From assembly GCA_017853835.1 (NCBI GenBank), contig JAFMIU010000020.1, forward strand, positions 1 through 45,236: DNA of 45,236 bases. The letters run 5' to 3'. Numbering within the stretch: the stretch's first letter is position 1; every line of letters starts with the position of its first letter. Both the position numbers and the translations under genes were made by a program. The stretch comes from Pirellulales bacterium (GTDB lineage Bacteria > Planctomycetota > Planctomycetia > Pirellulales > UBA1268). The notes under the pieces are model-generated. The model was not told the origin of the DNA. It saw only the letters and a program-made list of their open reading frames with translations, and did no database searches. This document shows positions 35,219-42,717 of the stretch, one piece after another.

Positions 35219-35288
35219 CGGCGCGATGCTGTCGCGAGAGGCCGTTGGTGCTGGACGCCTCACAGCGTTGGCCGCGCCGACAGTCCGG

Positions 35289-38200
35289 TCAGCCGGGGGG
35301 ATTTTCGTCGGCGGGCGCGTCGTCGCCCCCCGGGACATCGTCGAGTAGTTTCGAGAAGTTGAACTCGCCACCGCCAAACGCGGAGAACCCACCGAAGCCG
35401 CCGGCTGCGGGTTCCGCTGGCGGTTCCGACGCGGCCGCCGAGGATGTCGCGGCCGGTCGATCCTGCGGGGTGCCCTGCGGCCGGGCCCGCATCTGGCCCG
35501 ACACCGTGTCGAGCCAATCTGCACAGGGGAAGGCATAGGGACGGAACTTCTCGAGCGTGCCGGTTTCCTCATGGATGAAGAGCGCCCGCTGCGGACCAAG
35601 CTTCGCTGCCACGGGCGTGTCGACGAGCTGGCTCGAGTCGTTGCCACTCATCTGGAACAGCACCCGCAGCTCAAACTCCTTGATGGCGTTGCGGTCGAAC
35701 GTGCGCTGAAGGTTCGTGAGCGAGTCGCACCATGTGATCAGGTGGATGCCCACCGCCGGCCCATCGCGAAGGATCGAGAGGAAGTTGTCGGCCGGCGTCG
35801 CTTTCTTGTCGCCGCCGAACGAGAAGCCGAAGTCGCCCTCGTTCTTGCGGAGTTCGCGGAAGCGGCCCAGGTCACGAACGATGAGAAACACCGATTCACC
35901 CTCCAGCACCTGCTCCTCGAGCCGGCGCTTGACCTCCATCGCCAGCCGCTCCACGGCATCGGCCACGCTCAGCCGGCCCACCACCTCCACCTCGTGCGGG
36001 AGATGGGCGGCAGCCGTCGCGATCAGGATGTCGGGCTTCTCCTCCGCGATCGCCGGCTCCATCAGCACGAATCGGCCGGACCGCCCCAGCGCCCCGCCCG
36101 GATGCGGGTCGAGCCCCGACGCCAGACTCACCATCGACATCGCCAGGATCGAGGCCCCGAGATCCTCCCGCTGCCCCACGATCAGCATGTTGGCGCCCCC
36201 CTGGCGACGAAAGATCGCCGCCGTCGGGTCCTTGATCGCGATCGCGTCCCCCATCCACGCCAGCGGCGCCACGAGTTCGTTGCCGTGCACCGTGCCCGAG
36301 GCGAGGAGCTCGTTGAGAAGGGGGTTGTGGGCCGGGTCGGCGGCCTGGTTGCCGTCGAACACGATCCGCTCGAGATGCGGGATGTCGGTGCGGCGGTCGG
36401 CGAGCTTGCGAAGGGCCCCCAGATACTGCTCCCGCTGCTCATCGGTGAGAAACACGACCTGGAAGGGATTGTTGCCCTCCACCATGCCGTTGGCGTCGTT
36501 GTAGATCGCCTCGCCCGGCCTCGTGAGCAGGCGGGCCGCCGTGTTGTCGTCGGAGAGAATCAGGCTCGAATCGGCCTCGTTGCACTGCAGCGCGATGCGC
36601 ACGGCCATCTGCCCCATCGTGGCGCGGGGGAGGCTGTACGACCCGCCAAGCGTCTGCGAGCCGAGCAGCACGTGGATGCCGAAGGCACGCCCCTGCCGCA
36701 CGAGGCGGTCGAGGATGAGGGAGGCGTCCTGGGCGATCTTGTCGTCTTCGACGAAGATCTCCTGAAACTCGTCGATCAAGAGCAGGATCCGCGGCATGGG
36801 ATCGGGATGGCCGGTCTGCCGGAAGCCGGCCACGTTTTGCACCGACAGTTCTCGGAAGAGATCACCGCGACGCTTGAGCTCGCGGTCGAGCTGCTCCATC
36901 ACCGACAGCCCAAACTCGCGTTCGCTCTCGATCGCGATCACGCGGGCGTGGGGCAGGGCGTAGTGGTCGTAGAGTTTGAACTCCACCCCCTTCTTGAAGT
37001 CGATGAGGTAAAACTGGATCTCGTTGGGGCTGTATTGCAGCGCGAGGCTCGTGATCATCGCGTGCATGAGCGTCGATTTGCCGGAGCCCGTCTTGCCCGC
37101 GATCAGGAGATGCTGGCTCGTGCCCTTGCCCAGTTTCAGATACTGAAGCTTCTTGGCGCCGGCCGGTCCGAGGGGCGCAATCACCTCGTTGGCCGTGCTG
37201 CCGTGCCACCATTCGGCCTCCGGCGGCGCCACGCGGTCGAACGGCACGACGATCCGCTTGGCCGACTTCGCCGCCTGGCCCACCCGCTGAATGATCTTCG
37301 TGAACACCTCGTCCGACGGCGCCTGCTCCACCGTCAGCGGCCATTTGGACCACTCGGGGTCCTTCCAGGTGTAGGTGCCGTCCTTGAGCGTCAGCACGGT
37401 GCAGTGCTGCTCGACGTCGGCCATGGAAAAGCCCGACGGCAGTTGCTGAGACGGGTCGACCGACACGATCAGGTAGACGCCGCACTTGGCCCCGGAGGCC
37501 GCGATGCTCGCCAGCCGACGGGCGCTCGTTTCGTTGAAGTTGGCAGGGAAGTTGGCGACCACCACGAAGCGGTAGGGCTCGGGCACCTCCGCGTCGGCGT
37601 TGTAGGTGCCGATCGATTCGTATTCGTTGCGGAGATACTTCTGGATCACCACTTCCATCTGCTCGGTGATGTCGGCGAGCTTCTGCTCGATGAGCTGCGG
37701 CTCTGTCCAGATCCTGCTCGTGACGAGGAGTTCGTCGTAGTCGGCAAGGTGCATGAAGCCCGCGAACTGCTTGCCGAGGCCGAGCGGATCGATGATCGTG
37801 AACCGGCTCTGTCCGGCTGGAAGGCCCGTGGCGATCCGCAGCGTCAGCGCCTGGATCATGGCCGAGGCCGTTTCCTTCTCCTCCGCCGAGGTTTTGATGA
37901 GCAGCGACGACGCCACGGGCCAGGCCAGGGTGGCCGGCTGCGTCCACTCGATCGGCCCGAAGGCGTTGAGGGCATCGTGGGTCGACACACCCCCCGGCAC
38001 CCGTTCGAGCGACAGCCCGAGATGGCCAAACCGCAGCCCCGGGGGAGGATCGACCGGGAGCGACACGGCATCGTCGGCAAGTTGATCCCACTCGAGAAAC
38101 GCCTCGGCATCGAGCCGAGAGGCCTCGGCGCAGGTGGCTGCGGTCTTCTCCCTCGACACCTTCCATCGTTCCGTCATGGCCTGCCAGTCGGCATCACGGG

Positions 38201-39323
38201 TCGATGTGGCGACGGCGAGTTTTTCCGAACGGTCGCGTTCGATGCGCTCGACATCGGCATGCAGCGACTGCTCGAGGGCGTGCACCCGCGCCGGGTATTT
38301 CTTCTCTCCTTCGGCGAGGTCGGCGGCCACTTTGGCCGCCACCTTCGCGGCGACGTCGGTGCACTTCTTCTGAAGATCACGCAGGGCGGCGTCACGCTGC
38401 TCGGTCGCGGCCGCAACCTTCTTGGCGTGGGCAGCTTTTCGGGCGGCCTCCTCGTCGCGGAGCTGCGTCTCGAGCTGGTGCCTGAACTCCTTGGTCTTGT
38501 CGGCGATCCACTGCCGCGCCTCCGGCTCCAGCCCCTTGGCCCGGGCCACGAGCCCCTTCAAGGCCTGATGGCGGGTCGCGAGCGTCGAACGGATGGCTGC
38601 CTTGTTGCCGCTGAAGAGGCCGGTGAGCCCGCCGCCGAGGGCCTGCTTGGCCGTGGGGTCGTTCAGGATCTCGGCGGCGATCGCCGCAGCCCGCTCACCA
38701 GCCGTCATGATGCGATCGATTGGGGATCCCTCATCGGGAAGAGCCTCGGGCGAGGATTCGTCGGTCTCCTTGACGCCCCACGCCGCCAGCTGCTTCGTGA
38801 CGTCGGCATCGAGCTTGTCGAGCTTGGCCAGAGCCGCCGCGAGCTTCTGCTCCCAGCCACGGGCCGCCTTCGGAGGTTCCTGCGCCTTCGCCTGGACGAC
38901 CTCCTTGAAGCGAACCTGTTCGAACAGCTCCTCCTCCTTGAGCTCGCCGACCGCGTCCTCGCACGCCTTGGCGAGCTCCCGGGATTTCGACTTGAGGTGG
39001 GTGTCGATCTTGGCCTGCTCGCCGGCCCGCCATTGGTCGATCTGCTTCGTGAGATCGGCGTGCTTCTGCTTCGTGGCTGCGATCTCCGCCGCGTGTTTCT
39101 GACGCGTGGTGGCCAGTGCTCGATCGGCCGCTTCGTTGATGGTCGACGTCGCCGCATCGTAGGCGGCGGTGATGGTCGCCTCGGCCTTGGCACGAACGCC
39201 GGCCTCGTGACGCACTGTGCTCATCTGCTCCTTGAGCACGTCGGGGTGAAAGGGCGATCGGGCGGAAGCCGACGGCGGCGGGGGGGCGTCGGACGAAGCT
39301 GGTTCGGGAGCGTTCGTGCTCAC
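35289..39323 (-). CDS. Coiled-coil FtsK/SpoIIIE-type ATPase of a type VII-like locus
   Basis: This is a 1344-residue protein. Residues about 15-420 are an Ala/Lys/Glu-rich coiled coil with no membrane helix. Three ATPase-like modules follow. Module 1 (about 430-640) keeps the strand pattern (SSLLIKTSAEEKETASAM, FVVVANFPANF) but lacks a Walker A. Module 2 (about 700-950) is canonical: GKTGSGKST (about 741-749), FYLIDFKKGVEF and ILLLIDEFQEIF (about 846-857). Module 3 (about 1020-1250) has a Walker A-like GQREDLGAS without Lys and SVFLIVRDLGRF. The tail is Pro/Ala/Gly-rich. Three modules in tandem recall EccC/EssC; a DNA-translocase role is the alternative. Start GTG 39323 has GAGGAAG upstream. 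Last gene of the operon with the WXG100-like genes. Confidence 0.85.
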   Translation of the reverse strand: MSTNAPEPASSDAPPPPSASARSPFHPDVLKEQMSTVRHEAGVRAKAEATITAAYDAATSTINEAADRALATTRQKHAAEIAATKQKHADLTKQIDQWRAGEQAKIDTHLKSKSRELAKACEDAVGELKEEELFEQVRFKEVVQAKAQEPPKAARGWEQKLAAALAKLDKLDADVTKQLAAWGVKETDESSPEALPDEGSPIDRIMTAGERAAAIAAEILNDPTAKQALGGGLTGLFSGNKAAIRSTLATRHQALKGLVARAKGLEPEARQWIADKTKEFRHQLETQLRDEEAARKAAHAKKVAAATEQRDAALRDLQKKCTDVAAKVAAKVAADLAEGEKKYPARVHALEQSLHADVERIERDRSEKLAVATSTRDADWQAMTERWKVSREKTAATCAEASRLDAEAFLEWDQLADDAVSLPVDPPPGLRFGHLGLSLERVPGGVSTHDALNAFGPIEWTQPATLAWPVASSLLIKTSAEEKETASAMIQALTLRIATGLPAGQSRFTIIDPLGLGKQFAGFMHLADYDELLVTSRIWTEPQLIEQKLADITEQMEVVIQKYLRNEYESIGTYNADAEVPEPYRFVVVANFPANFNETSARRLASIAASGAKCGVYLIVSVDPSQQLPSGFSMADVEQHCTVLTLKDGTYTWKDPEWSKWPLTVEQAPSDEVFTKIIQRVGQAAKSAKRIVVPFDRVAPPEAEWWHGSTANEVIAPLGPAGAKKLQYLKLGKGTSQHLLIAGKTGSGKSTLMHAMITSLALQYSPNEIQFYLIDFKKGVEFKLYDHYALPHARVIAIESEREFGLSVMEQLDRELKRRGDLFRELSVQNVAGFRQTGHPDPMPRILLLIDEFQEIFVEDDKIAQDASLILDRLVRQGRAFGIHVLLGSQTLGGSYSLPRATMGQMAVRIALQCNEADSSLILSDDNTAARLLTRPGEAIYNDANGMVEGNNPFQVVFLTDEQREQYLGALRKLADRRTDIPHLERIVFDGNQAADPAHNPLLNELLASGTVHGNELVAPLAWMGDAIAIKDPTAAIFRRQGGANMLIVGQREDLGASILAMSMVSLASGLDPHPGGALGRSGRFVLMEPAIAEEKPDILIATAAAHLPHEVEVVGRLSVADAVERLAMEVKRRLEEQVLEGESVFLIVRDLGRFRELRKNEGDFGFSFGGDKKATPADNFLSILRDGPAVGIHLITWCDSLTNLQRTFDRNAIKEFELRVLFQMSGNDSSQLVDTPVAAKLGPQRALFIHEETGTLEKFRPYAFPCADWLDTVSGQMRARPQGTPQDRPAATSSAAASEPPAEPAAGGFGGFSAFGGGEFNFSKLLDDVPGGDDAPADENPPG

Positions 39324-39366
39324 GTCGGTCTTCCTCGTGGGCGGGAGGCGGAAGGGGCGGGAACGG

Positions 39367-39603
39367 CTACATGCCGTCGGAGTCGCTGACATCGCGGATG
39401 GCCCGGTCGAGCACCTCCGCGAGCCGGCCGAGCGAATCGAGGGTTTCTTTCACGCTCGGCATCAGGGGATCGATGTTGTCCTTGTGGAAGGCCTTGGCTC
39501 GCACGTCGTGCCAGCCCTCAGTGGCCATCTCCCACTTGATATTGAGCTGCTTGAGCGCGTTGGCGAGCTTGGACGCGCCGCTGGAAAGGTCGCCCACTCT
39601 CAT
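39367..39603 (-). CDS. Small WXG100-like helical protein (WxD variant)
   Basis: This is a 78-residue, all-helical protein with a central W31-H-D turn followed five residues later by Phe (WHDVRAKAF). This matches the W-x-D-x5-F pattern of the 90-residue WXG100-like protein at the head of the operon (WRDQEQQKF). Helix-turn-helix shape and size fit the WXG100/ESAT-6 superfamily, but the Gly is replaced by Asp. Its ATG overlaps the stop of the upstream gene, and the ATPase gene starts 43 bases downstream. I infer a substrate or partner of that ATPase. Family membership is less certain than for the 40236 gene. Confidence 0.65.
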   Translation of the reverse strand: MRVGDLSSGASKLANALKQLNIKWEMATEGWHDVRAKAFHKDNIDPLMPSVKETLDSLGRLAEVLDRAIRDVSDSDGM

Positions 39604-40208
39604 GACGAGGCACCTCCGTCGGCCGGCGGCGCGGCCGGCGGCGCCGAGGGTTTTGATTCCTCCACCTGGCGGGCCATGCTCGGTCCGGCCGATGCCGATC
39701 CACCGGCATCGTCGCCCGTGGGCGAGGCGACGGATCGGTAGGCGTCGAGCGCCTTGAGCATCCGTTCGAGTTGGGCCATCGCCTTCGGGCAATCGACATC
39801 GATCACCTCGCGAAACCGCACCAGACGCACGCAGGTTTCCCGAAACTGCTGCTGCACCACTGGAGTCCAGCGGCGCACCGCTTCAGCCTTCTGCTCGGCC
39901 CGGGCGAGTTTCTGCTTGGCCTTGTCGAGCGCCTTTTTCTCCTCGACGCACGACGGCTGGTTGTCGCCCACCTTCTTGAATGTGCGGCAGTGTTCGAGGT
40001 CTTTCACGGCCTTGTTGACCAGGTCGGCCATCCGGCGGCACTCGGCCTTCCAGTAGCCCGCCTGATCGACGCAGATCCAGTCGACGGCCCGCTGCCCCTG
40101 AATCTCGCACTCCGACACCGCCTGCCCGGTTTCATGGGCAAACGAGGCAAACGCCGCCTTCATGAAGGCGAGCGTGTCGATCGATTTGACGTCGGCCTGG
40201 GTCGACAT
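39600..40208 (-). CDS. Cysteine-containing helical protein of the type VII-like operon
   Basis: This is a 202-residue protein I do not recognise. Residues 1-160 are predicted helical by eye, with a charged Lys/Glu/Ala coiled coil (about 88-112). Seven cysteines (34, 46, 57, 74, 87, 126, 140) are spread through the helices, a high number for a cytoplasmic protein in this GC-rich genome. Trp at 44, 53 and 114 lie near turns. The last 40 residues are a Ser/Pro/Ala/Gly-rich disordered tail, like those of some secreted type VII substrates. It sits between two WXG100-like genes, with a four-base overlap downstream and 27 bases upstream, so it is very likely part of the same machine. Confidence 0.7.
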   Translation of the reverse strand: MSTQADVKSIDTLAFMKAAFASFAHETGQAVSECEIQGQRAVDWICVDQAGYWKAECRRMADLVNKAVKDLEHCRTFKKVGDNQPSCVEEKKALDKAKQKLARAEQKAEAVRRWTPVVQQQFRETCVRLVRFREVIDVDCPKAMAQLERMLKALDAYRSVASPTGDDAGGSASAGPSMARQVEESKPSAPPAAPPADGGASS

Positions 40209-40235
40209 GGTGGAACTCGCGGCGGGATGGAAGGA

Positions 40236-40508
40236 TTAACGCTGCTGGAGGTATTCCTCGACCCGCTCGGCCTTGCGGATCAGGTAGGGCACATACTCGC
40301 TCGTCGATTCGGCGAATCGTTTGAACGTGCTCAGCTGGGCCTCGAACTCTTCGGCAAACTTCTGCTGCTCCTGGTCGCGCCATGTGGAACTCAGCGCGGC
40401 CAGCTGACGCTGCACCATCTGCATCTGGGCGACGACCTCGTCGCTGAACTGTCGGAGTGCCCCGGCAAAACGCCGAAGTTCTGCCGGATCGACGATGGCC
40501 TGTCCCAT
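40236..40508 (-). CDS. WXG100-family-like protein
   Basis: This is a 90-residue protein of two long helices around a W43-R-D turn. The pattern is leucine/valine heptads before the turn (LRRFAGALRQFSDEV), TWRDQEQQKFAEEFE at the turn, then a second amphipathic helix ending YLIRKAERVEEYLQQR. Length, centre position of Trp and the downstream Phe fit the WXG100 (ESAT-6/CFP-10) family, small helical dimers exported by type VII systems. The canonical Gly is Asp. No signal peptide. An AGGGGA about eight bases upstream supports the ATG. It is the first gene of the operon that ends with the FtsK/SpoIIIE-type ATPase. Confidence 0.82.
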   Translation of the reverse strand: MGQAIVDPAELRRFAGALRQFSDEVVAQMQMVQRQLAALSSTWRDQEQQKFAEEFEAQLSTFKRFAESTSEYVPYLIRKAERVEEYLQQR

Positions 40509-40675
40509 GGTGCGTTCCCCTCGAGGTGTGCGCGAAACCGCGAATCCTCATCTTAGCAGGGAACGCGCGAAAACGGGGGCCACGTCGCCCGGCCCGCAGG
40601 ACGCTGGGAATCGGGCACCGCGGCCCGTACACTCCGCTCATCGTCGACCGATCGCCAGTCTGGAGAGTCTCACGC

Positions 40676-41551
40676 ATGCAGCCCGCCGCCCGCCCTGGTC
40701 ATTCCCCGCACGGCCCCGGGGCCGCCCACGCCGCGGTGGAGACGGCGATCGAGCCCTGCACCGGCTGGCACTGCACGCACAGCTTCTACGCCTTTGATCG
40801 CGGTCGTCTCGCGGCACTCACGCCGGCGGCTCAGGCGGAGGGTGTCAGGCAGTTCTCGGCGGCCCTCGATCCGGCGGCGGAGACGGCTCCCAAGCGGCTG
40901 CAGACCTGGATCGTGCCCGGCCACAAGGCCGACTTCGGCATCATGACGCTCGATGCCAATCCCCTGGCGGTCGATGCGGTGCACCAACGCCTCCTCGCCG
41001 GCCCCTTCGGGGAGGCGATCGTCCCCACCTACTCGTTCGTGAGCCTCACCGAAGTGAGCGAGTACGTGCCGACCGTCGACCAGTATGCCGAGCGGCTCGT
41101 GGCCGAAGGTGAGGTGGCCGACAGCCCCTCCTTCAAGGCCAAGGTGCAGGGCTACGCCGCCCGTGAGCCGATGATGCGGCAGGCCCGGCTCGAGCCCGAG
41201 ATGCCGGCATGGCCCAACGCCTGCTTCTATCCCATGAACAAGAAGCGAAAGGTGGGCGAAAACTGGTTCACGCTGCCATTCGCCGAACGGAGCCGCCTGA
41301 TGGCCGAGCACGGCGCCTCGGGGATGAAGTTTGGCGGGCGGGTGACCCAGCTCATCACCGTGTCGGTCGGCCTCGACGATTGGGAGTGGGGCGTGACCCT
41401 GTGGGCCCGCCGTCCCGACTGGCTCAAGGAAATCGTCTACACCATGCGGTTTGACGAGGCGAGCGCCCGCTACGCCGAGTTTGGTCCCTTCTACACCGGC
41501 TACGTGGCCACTCCCGAACAGGTCATGCACCACTGCCGCGTCGTGGGCTGA
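40676..41551 (+). CDS. hemQ: Coproheme decarboxylase / chlorite dismutase-family protein (HemQ)
   Basis: This is a 291-residue protein. The C-terminal half carries the HemQ signature: FYPMNKKRKVGENWF with the radical Tyr185, then RSRLMAEHGASGMKF with proximal His212, LDDWEWGVTLWA and MRFDEASARYAEFGPFY. HemQ converts coproheme to haem b by two decarboxylations in the coproporphyrin-dependent pathway. The distal Arg of chlorite dismutases is not evident, supporting HemQ. ATG 40676 gives a short Pro/His-rich leader; GGAGAG lies about nine bases upstream. Divergent from the type VII-like operon, convergent with the YdjY-like gene. No other haem gene is in the window. Confidence 0.93.
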   Translation: MQPAARPGHSPHGPGAAHAAVETAIEPCTGWHCTHSFYAFDRGRLAALTPAAQAEGVRQFSAALDPAAETAPKRLQTWIVPGHKADFGIMTLDANPLAVDAVHQRLLAGPFGEAIVPTYSFVSLTEVSEYVPTVDQYAERLVAEGEVADSPSFKAKVQGYAAREPMMRQARLEPEMPAWPNACFYPMNKKRKVGENWFTLPFAERSRLMAEHGASGMKFGGRVTQLITVSVGLDDWEWGVTLWARRPDWLKEIVYTMRFDEASARYAEFGPFYTGYVATPEQVMHHCRVVG

Positions 41552-41693
41552 TCGCCCGTGGTGGGCCGCGCGTCGGGGTTGCCCGCACGCTGAGTGTCGC
41601 GCCGTCGCCACCGTCCCAGCGTCGGCTCCGGCTTGGAGGTGGCCGTGTTGGCGGGGCCCCGCGTCGGGCATCCACGCCCGTTGGCTCGCTCGG

Positions 41694-41734
41694 AACAGCC
41701 TTCGCTCCGCCATCGTGGCGCTCGCTCGGCTGTT
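41694..41734. repeat. Long imperfect hairpin downstream of hemQ
   Basis: AACAGCC (41694-41700) pairs with GGCTGTT (41728-41734). An inner stem CGCCA-TCG-TGGCG (41708-41720) caps it, with a symmetric 7-base internal loop (TTCGCTC against CTCGCTC). It could serve as an end-of-transcript structure for hemQ or the convergent gene. Confidence 0.5.
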
Positions 41735-41800
41735 ACGCCGGCTGACGGGGCATGGGCAACCCCGAAGCTCATCGGTGGGCGTTGCCGGCTGCATCGGTGA

Positions 41801-41826
41801 AAGCCCAACGGCGTGAGCCGTGGGAC
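41801..41826 (+). repeat. Single REP-like hairpin copy
   Basis: A full plus-orientation copy: AAGCCCAA, arms CGGC/GCCG around GTGA, TGGGAC. No minus-orientation partner is seen nearby, unlike regions 1 and 2. Confidence 0.9.
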
Positions 41827-41853
41827 ACACTTCGTGCATCGCGCGAGGCGTGT

Positions 41854-42579
41854 TTACTTTCCCTTCGACAGCACCAACTCCACCGCCGTGCCTCGCGGAG
41901 GCACCCGTTCGGCGAACACCTCGAACATGAGCGCCTCGTTGGCTTGCGAACTCTCGATCGGCAGGTCGAGCATCGCCGTCGGGAAGTTTGAGACGCAGAT
42001 CATGTCGCCTCCATCGGCCTGGTAATACTCACGTCCATCCGATGGGTCTCGCCAGAACTCACTCCCCGCAAACACCCAGTCGGCCGCGAGCGGCTTTTTC
42101 GTGCGAATGTCGCGGACGAGTTCCTGGGCGGAGCGAGTCACGACGCGCCCCTCGTCGTCGTGCCATCGCACCAAGACCATGACGACTGGCCCGGCCGCCG
42201 CCACGTAGTCGGGGGCATACGTCACTGGCTTTCCGGGCTCGAGGCCGATCGCCAGCAGTCCGGTGTGGATGAGCTTGGCCGTGGCGTCGGTGGCCACGAT
42301 GGCCTCGTGCTCCTTCGTGCGTCGCGGGCAGGCAAACACCTCGATCATCCCGCGGTCGAGCGCGATCGCCCCCCCCACCACCACCTCGTTGCGGACGGGA
42401 TCGACCCAGACGTCCTCCTCAGGGGAGAGCCGTCTGAGGTCGGGGTGGCGATCGATCGCCGTCGTGGCGGCGTCGCCTGCCACGCCCGAGGGCAGGGGAG
42501 CCAGGCCGCCGATCGCCACGGCCACGGCCAGAAACGAGGCGACGGACCTACGGAGGGAGGCACGGGGCAGGAGCGACAT
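41854..42579 (-). CDS. Exported YdjY-domain-like protein
   Basis: This is a 241-residue protein with an N-terminal signal peptide (LLPRASLRRSVASFLAVAV, then a cleavage region near SGVAGDA). The body has features I associate with YdjY-domain proteins: VVVGGAIALDRGMIEVFAC, KEHEAIVATDATAKLIHTGL, WVFAGSEFW and YQADGGDMICVSNFPTAMLD, where such proteins compare an exported beta-rich fold. Function unknown. ATG 42579 was chosen for the signal peptide; the open frame extends further without support. Divergent from the 42718 gene (138-base gap). Confidence 0.75.
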   Translation of the reverse strand: MSLLPRASLRRSVASFLAVAVAIGGLAPLPSGVAGDAATTAIDRHPDLRRLSPEEDVWVDPVRNEVVVGGAIALDRGMIEVFACPRRTKEHEAIVATDATAKLIHTGLLAIGLEPGKPVTYAPDYVAAAGPVVMVLVRWHDDEGRVVTRSAQELVRDIRTKKPLAADWVFAGSEFWRDPSDGREYYQADGGDMICVSNFPTAMLDLPIESSQANEALMFEVFAERVPPRGTAVELVLSKGK

Positions 42580-42717
42580 CGTGAAGATTCCTCGCCGGGA
42601 GATGCCGGTTGAGTGGATGGCCCGCATGGCCTCCGATACCATACCGCCACCGCATCCGAATCGCGACACGTGGGTCGCGAGGCCACGGCGGAATCGTCGA
42701 TCACGCTTGGAGAGTCC

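Larger units (their letters stand above)
34967..35225. repeat. Tandem 99-base direct repeat, period 160
   Basis: Bases 34967-35065 and 35127-35225 are identical. Each copy is a complete unit: GGCGCGTG leader, minus-orientation hairpin, 29-base spacer, plus-orientation hairpin and CGGCGCG tail. The perfect identity implies a recent duplication. Confidence 0.95.
34949..35288. other. Repeat-filled gap between convergent genes (region 2)
   Basis: No gene in these 340 bases. Two 99-base identical copies (34967-35065 and 35127-35225), each containing an inverted hairpin pair, take up most of the gap. The remainder is unique and without clear signals; no T-tract terminator is seen for either flanking gene. 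Confidence 0.8.
41552..41853. other. 302-base gap between convergent genes (region 3)
   Basis: No gene. It contains a long imperfect hairpin (41694-41734) and one plus-orientation copy of the AAGCCCAA...TGGGAC hairpin (41801-41826). No T-tract terminator is visible. Confidence 0.6.

Noticed and set aside
35571..39389. A very long plus-strand open frame (over 1200 codons) opposite the ATPase gene
   Set aside because: It is the antisense of a gene with clear ATPase motifs and a ribosome-binding site. Its translation is His/Arg/Gly/Leu-rich without domains, as expected for the complement of a GC-rich gene.
35289..40508. A defence-island or phage-packaging reading of the ATPase operon
   Set aside because: No nuclease, methylase, portal or capsid gene accompanies it, and the small proteins look like WXG100 rather than phage proteins. 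A DNA-translocase role cannot be fully excluded.
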